Shown piece after piece: positions 54,551-64,000 of a DNA stretch of 64,000 nt. The position numbers and the translations under genes are program-made. Below the pieces are notes generated by a model, which was not told where the DNA came from, ran no database searches, and worked only from the letters and a program-made list of their open reading frames with translations. The first letter of the stretch is position 1. Every line of letters starts with the position of its first letter. The DNA is from Morinoia aosen (Eukaryota > Arthropoda > Malacostraca > Amphipoda > Talitridae): NCBI GenBank assembly GCA_030386875.1, contig CM059579.1, forward strand, positions 89,842,253 through 89,906,252, read 5' to 3'.

Positions 54551-55691
54551 GCCGACTGTAGACAGGACTAGCAGCTCCCAGCACGGCTGTACACAGGACT
54601 AGCAGCACCCAGCACGGCTGTACACAGGACTAGCAGCTCCCAGCACGGCTGTACACAGGGCTAGCAGCACCCAGCACGGCTGTACACAGGACTAGCAGCT
54701 CCCAGCACGGCTGTACACAGGGCTAGCAGCACCCAGCACAGCTGTACACAGGACTAGCAGCTCCCAGCACGGCTGTACACAGGACTAGCAGCTCCCAGCA
54801 CGGCTGTACACAGGGCTAGCAGCACCCAGCCCAGCTGTACACAGGGCTAGCAGCACCCAGCACGGCTGTGCACAAGAATAGCAGCACCCAGCACGGCTGT
54901 ACACAGGGCTAGCAGCACCCAGCACGGCTGTACACAGGACTAGCAGCACCCAGCACGGCTGTACACAAGACTAGCATCACCCAGCACGGCTGTGCACAAG
55001 AATAGCAGCACCCAGCACGGCTGTATACAGGACTAGCAGCACCCAGCACGGCTGAACACAGGACTAGCAGCACCCAGCACGGCTGTACACAGGACTAGCA
55101 TCACCCAGCACGGCTGTACACAGGACTAGCAGCACCCAGCACGGCTGAATACAGGACTAGCAGCACCCAGCACGGCTGTACACAGGACTAGCAGCACCCA
55201 GCACGGCTGAATACAGGACTAGCAGCACCCAGCACGGCTGTACACAGGACTAGCAGCACCCAGCACGGCTGTACACAGGACTAGCATCACCCAGCACGGC
55301 TGAACACAGGACTAGCAGCACCCAGCACGGCTGTACACAGGACTAGCAGCACCCAGTACGGCTGTACACAGGACTAGCAGCACCCATCACGGCTGAATAC
55401 AGGACTAGCAGCACCCAGCACGGCTGTACACAGGACTAGCAGCACCCAGCACGGCTGTACACAGGACTAGCAGCACCCAGCACGGCTGTACACAGGACTA
55501 GCAGCACCCAGCACGGCTGTACACAGGACTAGCAGCACCCAGCACGGCTGAATACAGGACTAGCAGCACCCAGCACGGCTGAACACAGGACTAGCAGCAC
55601 CCAGCACGGCTGAATACAGGACTAGCAGCACCCAGCACGGCTGAATACAGGACTAGCAGCACCCAGCACGGCTGTACACAGGACTAGCAGC
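54551..55691. repeat. 31-bp minisatellite, about 37 copies
   Basis: Each unit contains AGCACGGCTGTACACAGGAC and ends TAGCAGCACCC or TAGCAGCTCCC. Variants GCTGAATACAGG, GCTGAACACAGG and TGTGCACAAGAATAG mark subfamilies, and the CTCCC form is confined to the first third. Confidence 0.96.
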
Positions 55692-55984
55692 TACAACATA
55701 TGCCCAAATTATGGGATTATATGCACAAGTTCAGCGGGGAGAGGGCGGCACCCCACGCTCGCTCCATAATCCCATCACTGAATTATTCTCTGTTATTTGA
55801 GACTGAAATAAATCTCTTGCGTTATCTGCACAAAAACGCCGTCAACGACGACAGGGAATAGCAACGTTGTGTGTTTTTGTTGTTTTAATTTATGCTAAGT
55901 TAGCTTCTTAGAGTCCGTCTTAGAAGTTTGCTGCGTTGTTTGAGAATTAATTTGTTTTTTTTTTGCTATTCGTGAGTGAAATAA
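55692..55984. other. unique spacer
   Basis: Nothing is recognised. Confidence 0.4.
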
Positions 55985-56335
55985 TGCTTTTGACTGACAA
56001 GCTTATGGTGAATGGGTTTTAACTTTTAAGGTATTATTTTAAATTCAGTAATTTCGGTCTCATACACTGTATTATAATTTTTGAAAATAAATATGTTTTT
56101 AGCTCTACGTGATGAAATCCTGCTTTAGACTAACAAGCTTATGGTGAATGGGTTTTAATATATTATTTTTAATTCAGTATTTTTGGTTTTATACACTGTA
56201 TTATAATTTTTGAAAATAAATATGTTTTTAGCTCTACGTGGATGAAATCCTGCTTTCGACTAACAAGCTTAGGGTGAGCGCTTTTCAATATTTCATTTTA
56301 TATGTCGCAGTTTTGGTGCATGATTTGTATTGCAA
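55985..56335. repeat. 130-136-bp tandem duplication, about 2.5 copies
   Basis: CAAGCTTATGGTGAATGGG starts at 55998 and 56134, and CAAGCTTAGGGTGAGCG at 56264. The copies share AAAATAAATATGTTTTTAGC and ATGAAATCCTGCTTT. The third copy decays after about 60 bases. Confidence 0.92.
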
Positions 56336-57044
56336 TAACTGGATGGAGTCATGTCGATGTAGCGGTGGACCTGGATACACTTACGAAAGACTTCCTAACT
56401 CGTGACTATGAGCCTTAATCTCTAGTCTAGTTAATATTTGACAAATAATATTGTAAATATTCTTTGATGATTGTAATCAAAGTTCAAGTTGTGGATTCGT
56501 TTCTAAAATATTTTTATGAACTTTCTTATGTAAAATGGAATGAACCTATTCTCAGTTGCAACAATCTCGGCTGTTGACTGCAAGTCATGAATATCATAGC
56601 ATCTCCTTCAATATTATAATGTTCATTAAACGTCATATTAAGTTAATGAAATGAAATACAAATAATTAACATTACTAGGCTCATGCGGATATGAAGCCGT
56701 GAACAAGAAGCAAGCGAAGTTTCACACACGGCGATTCTTCTACCCATAACTTGACCCATTCTGAAGGAACAAGAAACTCATTCTAAATATATAATGATAG
56801 AAAAAATTTATTAAAAGAAACAAGCAGACACCATGAGTTTTCACCACTGTGTGTCGTGAATAAAGCGATTAGATATACATTCAAATATTGAACATTTTAT
56901 TTTATCTTTTCTTGACATCTCCCTCACCAAACTATTACTGGATGAAACTGTGACGTTACTGAACAATATTTCGATTGTTATCGATGGTTCGTTTGTACCG
57001 GCAGGCGGCGTTCGTCTCGCTGTCAGTGCCTTCTGCGCTGCACA
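56336..57044. other. AT-rich unique DNA, no gene seen
   Basis: Only short frames are present. A small GC-richer patch (56995-57045) borders the large 19-bp array. Confidence 0.4.
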
Positions 57045-60000
57045 CGTCTTATATCTCGTGACACTTCCTATATCACGTGATACGTCCTATATCACGTGAT
57101 ACGTCCTATATCACGTGACACGTCCTGTATCATGTGACACTTCCTATATCACGTGATACGTCCTATATCACGTGATACGTCCTATATCACGTGACACGTC
57201 CTATATCACGTGACACGTCCTATATCACGTGACACGTCCTGTATCATGTGACACTTCCTATATCACGTTATACGTCCTATATCACGTGATACGTCCTGTA
57301 TCATGTGACACTTCCTATATCACGTGATACGTCCTATATCACGTGATACGTCCTGTATCATGTGACACTTCCTATATCACGTGACACGTCCTGTATCATG
57401 TGACACTTCCTATATCACGTGATACGTCCTGTATCACGTGACACTTCCTATATCACGTGACACGTCCTATATCACGTGATACGTCCTATATCACGTGACA
57501 CGTCCTATATCACGTGATACGTCCTATATCACGTGACACGTCCTATATCACGTGATACGTCCTATATCACGTGACACGTCCTGTATCATGTGACACTTCC
57601 TATATCACGTGATACGTCCTATATCACGTGATACGTCCTATATCACGTGACACGTCCTATATCACGTGACACGTCCTATATCACGTGACACGTCCTGTAT
57701 CATGTGACACTTCCTATATCACGTGATACGTCCTATATCACGTGATACGTCCTGTATCATGTGACACTTCCTATATCACGTGATACGTCCTATATCACGT
57801 GATACGTCCTATATCACGTGACACGTCCTATATCACGTGACACGTCCTATATCACGTGACACGTCCTGTATCATGTGACACTTCCTATATCACGTGATAC
57901 GTCCTATATCACGTGATACGTCCTATATCACGTGACACGTCCTATATCACGTGACACGTCCTATATCACGTGATACGTCCTATATCACGTGACACGTCCT
58001 ATATCACGTGACACGTCCTATATCATGTGACACGTCCTATATCATGTGACACGTCCTATATCACGTGATACGTCCTATATCACGTGACACGTCCTATATC
58101 ACGTGACACGTCCTATATCATGTGACACGTCCTATATCACGTGACACGTCCTATATCACGTGACACGTCCTATATCACGTGACACGTCCTATATCACGTG
58201 ACACGTCCTGTATCATGTGACACTTCCTATATCACGTGATACGTCCTATATCACGTGATACGTCCTATATCACGTGACACGTCCTATATCACGTGACACG
58301 TCCTATATCACGTGACACGTCCTGTATCATGTGACACTTCCTATATCACGTGATACGTCCTATATCACGTGATACGTCCTGTATCATGTGACACTTCCTA
58401 TATCACGTGATACGTCCTATATCACGTGATACGTCCTATATCACGTGACACGTCCTATATCACGTGACACGTCCTATATCACGTGACACGTCCTGTATCA
58501 TGTGACACTTCCTATATCACGTGATACGTCCTATATCACGTGATACGTCCTATATCACGTGACACGTCCTATATCACGTGACACGTCCTATATCACGTGA
58601 TACGTCCTATATCACGTGACACGTCCTATATCACGTGACACGTCCTATATCATGTGACACGTCCTATATCATGTGACACGTCCTATATCACGTGATACGT
58701 CCTATATCACGTGACACGTCCTATATCACGTGACACGTCCTATATCATGTGACACGTCCTATATCACGTGACACGTCCTATATCACGTGACACGTCCTAT
58801 ATCACGTGACACGTCCTATATCACGTGACACGTCCTGTATCATGTGACACTTCCTATATCACGTGATACGTCCTATATCACGTGATACGTCCTATATCAC
58901 GTGACACGTCCTATATCACGTGACACGTCCTATATCACGTGACACGTCCTGTATCATGTGACACTTCCTATATCACGTGATACGTCCTATATCACGTGAT
59001 ACGTCCTATATCACGTGACACGTCCTATATCACGTGACACGTCCTATATCACGTGATACGTCCTATATCACGTGACACGTCCTATATCACGTGACACGTC
59101 CTATATCATGTGACACGTCCTATATCATGTGACACGTCCTATATCACGTGATACGTCCTATATCACGTGATACGTCCTATATCACGTGACACGTCCTATA
59201 TCACGTGACACGTCCTATATCACGTGACACGTCCTATATCACGTGACACGTCCTATATCACGTGACACGTCCTATATCACGTGACACGTCCTATATCACG
59301 TGACACGTCCTATATCACGTGATACGTCCTATATCACGTGACACGTCCTATATCACGTGACACGTCCTATATCATGTGACACGTCCTATATCATGTGACA
59401 CGTCCTATATCACGTGATACGTCCTATATCACGTGACACGTCCTATATCACGTGACACGTCCTATATCATGTGACACGTCCTATATCACGTGACGCGTCC
59501 TGTATCATGTGACACGTCCTATATCACGTGACACGTCCTATATCACGTGACACGTCCTATATCACGTGACACGTCCTATATCACGTGACACGTCCTATAT
59601 CATGTGACACGTCCTATATCATGTGACACGTCCTATATCACGTGACACGTCCTATATCACGTGACACGTCCTATATCACGTGACACGTCCTATATCATGT
59701 GACACGTCCTATATCATGTGACACGTCCTATATCACGTGACACGTCCTATATCACGTGACACGTCCTATATCACGTGACACGTCCTATATCACGTGACAC
59801 GTCCTATATCACGTGACGCGTCCTATATCACGTGACGCGTCCTGTATCACGTGACACGTCCTATATCACGTGACGCGTCCTGTATCACGTAACACGTCCT
59901 ATATCACGTGACGCGTCCTGTATCATGTGACACGTCCTATATCACGTGACACGTCCTATATCACGTGATACGTCCTATATCACGTGACACGTCCTATATC

Positions 60001-62005
60001 ACGTGATACGTCCTATATCACGTGACACGTCCTATATCACGTGACACGTCCTATATCACGTGACACGTCCTATATCACGTGATACGTCCTATATCACGTG
60101 ACACGTCCTATATCACGTGACACGTCCTATATCACGTGACACGTCCTATATCACGTGACACGTCCTGTATCACGTGACACTTCCTATATCACGTGATACG
60201 TCCTATATCACGTGACACGTCCTATATCACGTGACACGTCCTATATCACGTGACACGTCCTATATCACGTGACACGTCCTATATCACGTGACACGTCCTA
60301 TATCACGTGACACGTCCTATATCACGTGACACGTCCTGTATCACGTGATACGTCCTATATCACGTGACACGTCCTATATCACGTGATACGTCCTATATCA
60401 CGTGACACGTCCTATATCACGTGACACGTCCTGTATCACGTGACACTTCCTATATCACGTGATACGTCCTATATCACGTGACACGTCCTATATCACGTGA
60501 CACGTCCTATATCACGTGACACGTCCTATATCACGTGACACGTCCTATATCACGTGACACGTCCTATATCACGTGACACGTCCTATATCACCTGACACGT
60601 CCTGTATCACGTGATACGTCCTATATCACGTGACACGTCCTATATCACGTGATACGTCCTATATCACGTGACACGTCCTATATCACGTGACACGTCCTAT
60701 ATCACGTGATACGTCCTATATCACGTGACACGTCCTATATCACGTGACACGTCCTATATCACGTGACACGTCCTATATCACGTGACGCGTCCTGTATCAC
60801 GTAACACGTCCTATATCACGTGACGCGTCCTGTATCATGTGACACGTCCTATATCACGTGACACGTCCTATATCACGTGACGCGTCCTATATCATGTGAC
60901 ACTTCCGATATCACGTGACGCGTCCTGTATCATGTGACACGTCCTATATCACGTGACGCGTCCTGTATCATGTGACACTTCCTATATCACGTGACACGTC
61001 CTATATCACGTGACACGTCCTATATCACGTGACACGTCCTATATCACGTGACACGTCCTATATCACGTGACACGTCCTATATCACGTGACACGTCCTATA
61101 TCACGCGACGCGTCCTGTATCATGTGACACTTCCGATATCACGTGACGCGTCCTGTATCATGTTACACGTCCTATATCACGTGACACGTCCTATATCACG
61201 TGACACGTCCTATATCACGTGTTACGTCCTATATCACGTGACACGTCCTATATCACGTGACACGTCCTATATCACGTGACACGTCCTATATCACGTGCCG
61301 CATCCTGTATCACGTGACACTTCCGATATCACGTGACGCGTCCTGTATCATGTTACACGTCCTATATCACGTGGCACGTCCTATATCACTTGACACTTCC
61401 GATATCACGTGACGCGTCCTGTATCATGTTACACGTCCTATATCACGTGACACGTCCTATATCACGTGACACGTCCTATATCACGTGACACGTCCTATAT
61501 CACGTGACACGTCCTATATCACGTGACACGTCCTATATCACGTGACACGTCCTATATCACGTGACACGTCCTATATCACGTGACACTTCCGATATCACGT
61601 GACACGTCCTATATCACGTGACACGTCCTATATCACGTGATACGTCCTATATCACGTGACACGTCCTATATCACGTGACACGTCCTATATCACGTGACAC
61701 GTCCTATATCACGTGACACTTCCGATATCACGTGACACGTCCTATATCACGTGACACGTCCTATATCACGTGACACGTCCTATATCACGTGACACTTCCG
61801 ATATCACGTGACACGTCCTATATCACGTGACACGTCCTATATCACGTGACACGTCCTATATCACGTGACACGTCCTATATCACGTGACACTTCCGATATC
61901 ACGTGACACGTCCTATATCACGTGACACGTCCTATATCACGTGACACTTCCGATATCACGTGACACGTCCTATATCACGTGACACGTCCTATATCACGTG
62001 ACACT
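57045..62005. repeat. 19-bp minisatellite, about 260 copies, each with an E-box
   Basis: The unit is CTATATCACGTGACACGTC. Main variants are CACGTGATACGTC and the pair TGTATCATGTGACACTTC. Almost every unit holds the palindrome CACGTG, usually as TCACGTGA. Longer blocks are duplicated: the marker TATCATGTGACACG pair at 58021 recurs at 58648 (627 bases, 33 units) and at 59104 (a further 456 bases, 24 units). The right end (after about 60850) has more GACGCGTCC and ACTTCCGATATC units. Stop codons break all long frames. Confidence 0.97.
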
Positions 62006-62622
62006 CGTAAAGTGACGTGGCCGTGAAAACGTTTTCAATGCTCGCAATTGTCTTATTTTCATTAACGAAAGCAAAATAAATCTAGAATGAGATCCAAGAA
62101 TGATTTAGTAATTTTGATAAGTTTTTGTTCCTGCATTTCGTTTTTCTAACGTAACTTGAAATGCTGAGACTAACCAGAGTCGCTAAAATGCACACGGCAC
62201 TACGAAAGTTTGAAAGACTTAACTTAACAAAAACCTTTTATATTTTATTCAAAAGCTAAACTTTTCCGCAGCACTGCATTCTCCAATAAATTATCTTCAA
62301 AAAACACGCAAAAAAAGTCTATTTGCACAAAAACTGCCTCACGGTCGTACCCTCGGGAAATTTCTACCCTCGGCTGAGAAGCTCGAGCCCTCACCGCCCG
62401 AGTGGAGGCACATGAGAACTCAAATCAAAGCGTGTCATAGCGGCAGCGGTGAACCAGCAGCCTTAACAAATACCAAAAGCAAACGACTCAATAGCTCAGC
62501 AAACCAATATTCTAATTAAGCAACCCTAGCCCCCGGCCAGCGCACGGTCCTCTTTGTTTCGCGCGGTCCTTAGGGAGTTTGGTGGCCGCCGGGGTGGTGG
62601 TTCTGAGGGCCATGTGGTGTGG
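62006..62622. other. unique DNA, no gene seen
   Basis: The stretch is AT-rich to about 62340, then GC-richer. No gene or element is recognised. Confidence 0.4.
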
Positions 62623-63460
62623 TGTTACCCACACTCCCTCTGTGTTATCCACACACCCTCTGTGTTACCCACACACCCTCTGTGTTACCCACACACCCTC
62701 TGTGTTACCCTCACTCTCTCTGTGTTACCCACACGCCCTCTGTGTTACTCTCACACCTTCTGTGTTACCCTCACACCTTCTGTGTTATCCACACACCCTC
62801 TGTGTTACCCACACACCCTCTGTGTTACCCTCACACCTTCTGTGTTACCCTCACACCTTCTGTGTTATCCACACACCCTCTGTGTTACCCACACGCCCTC
62901 TGTGTTACCCTCACACCTTCTGTGTTACCCACACACCCTCTGTGTTACCATCACTCCCTCTGTGTTACCCACACGCCCTCTGTGTTACACACACCTTCTG
63001 TGTTACCCTCACACCCTCTGTGTTACCCTCACACCCTCTGTGTTACCCTCACACCCTCTGTGTTACCCACACACCCTCTGTGTTACCCACACACCTTCTG
63101 TGTTACCCTCACACCTTCTGTGTTACCCTAACACCCTCTGTGTTACCCACACACCCTCTGTGTTACCCACACACCTTATGTGTTACCCTCACACCTTCTG
63201 TGTTATCCACGCACCCTCTGTGTTACCCACACACCTTCTGTGTTACCCTCACACCCTCTGTGTTACCCTCACACCCTCTGTGTTACCCACACACCCTCTG
63301 TGTTAACCTCACACCCTCTGTGTTACCCACACACCTTCTGTGTTACCCTCACACCCTCTGTGTTACCCTCACTCCCTCTGTGTTACCCACACGCCCTCTG
63401 TGTTACCCACACACCCTCTGTGTTACCCACACACCCTCTATGTTACCCACACGCCCTCTG
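62623..63460. repeat. 20-bp minisatellite, about 42 copies
   Basis: The unit is TGTTACCCACACACCCTCTG. Variants are CCCTCACACC, CCTTCTG and ACGCCC. One 18-base unit lies near 62985. The three plus frames all stay open (up to 305 codons, Thr/Pro/Leu/Cys-rich) as artefacts, since the unit lacks stops. Confidence 0.97.
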
Positions 63461-64000
63461 GGGAGTATAGGTCTATTGCATGTAGCCGCGGCATAATTGT
63501 GGTCCACCGAATAGGTGGAAAAATTGAAAAGAATAAAAAGTAATTAATAATTCAATAAAGCAAACCTAACTTAACCTGACCTTAACATCAAAAGGAAGCC
63601 ATAAATTAAAAGTGGTGACAGATGACCCACAAGTGCCGGTGGATTTATTCATATCTTTAGGAAAGAATAGACTAAAATCAGCCGCTTCAGGTTTATTCTA
63701 TTTTGGAAAGTTTTTTTCTTCTCAAAGCCTTGTAATGATTCAAAGTTCAGTGATCGATTTTTTGTTTCCAAGTTGATTCCACTTGAATTAGAAATTAGGA
63801 TCAAAGCACAGAATGGTGTTAGGAAGCCACAAAAGTTCAAACCTTGGGATGGGATTAAAATTACACTGCAGTTGTAAAAGAAGCGTGCCTTTAAAATCAA
63901 GACTTTGATGGTTGCGTTCTTGATATAGCATTCAAATGTTGTCCTCAGACTACATGTCAACTTCAAATCATCAAATTCAACCAGTTTAACTCATGAAACC
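63461..64000. other. AT-rich unique DNA, no gene assigned
   Basis: A 105-codon minus-strand frame (63649-63966) is the longest and has no recognised domain. It may continue beyond the window, but its composition does not suggest coding. Confidence 0.35.

Noticed and set aside
57045..62005. CRISPR-like array (19-bp repeats)
   Set aside because: Units are contiguous with no spacers, and the context is eukaryotic.
62623..63460. Telomeric repeat suggested by TTACCC words
   Set aside because: The period is 20 bases with a CACACACCCTCTG remainder. This is neither TTAGG nor TTAGGG type.
62554..63496. 250- and 305-codon Thr/Pro-rich forward frames
   Set aside because: They come from the stop-free 20-bp unit read in all phases.

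Overview
The window reads as intergenic DNA from an animal genome, most likely an arthropod. The strongest evidence is a near-complete BEL/Pao LTR retrotransposon, a superfamily known only from metazoans. Mariner-type transposase debris, a TTAA-flanked piggyBac-type MITE and several palindromic MITEs support this. There are no bacterial-style operons, Shine-Dalgarno sites or CRISPR arrays. The species cannot be named from this sequence. I found no convincing full-length host protein-coding gene. The only host-gene hint is a possible short first exon with a good splice donor at 14421-14483.

Layout. 1-10290 is mostly AT-rich unique DNA with small foldback elements (397-588, 5302-5490, 5591-5803, 6464-6570), a hammerhead-ribozyme-like repeat (about 3650-3770) and short tandem repeats. 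10301-33186 alternates unique spacers with five large minisatellites: 30 bp (10301-11432), 12 bp G-rich (11710-12486), 16 bp (16291-18796), 29 bp (24682-26094) and 35 bp (29586-33186). 33187-41365 holds smaller tandem repeats and two more copies of one palindromic MITE family.

41366-49494 is the BEL/Pao element with its 5-bp target duplication ATATG on both sides. Its LTRs look identical except for an internal tandem array. Its coding region is in four open pieces: Gag plus protease, RT plus RNase H, a connection segment, and integrase. These are separated by an in-frame TGA, a one-base frame change and an in-frame TAA. 49495-54545 is mostly unique, with a piggyBac-type MITE. 54551-55691 is a 31-bp minisatellite, 57045-62005 is a very large 19-bp array whose unit carries the E-box CACGTG, and 62623-63460 is a 20-bp array.

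Many long open frames (for example 882 aa at 16228-18876 and 573 aa at 29614-31335) are artefacts of tandem repeats whose unit lacks stop codons. They are annotated as repeats, not genes. Tandem arrays and the retrotransposon dominate the window. The most promising non-routine signals are the approximately 260-copy E-box array, the interrupted but young-looking BEL element with a LTR-internal VNTR, the hammerhead-like motifs, and the higher-order duplications inside several arrays.
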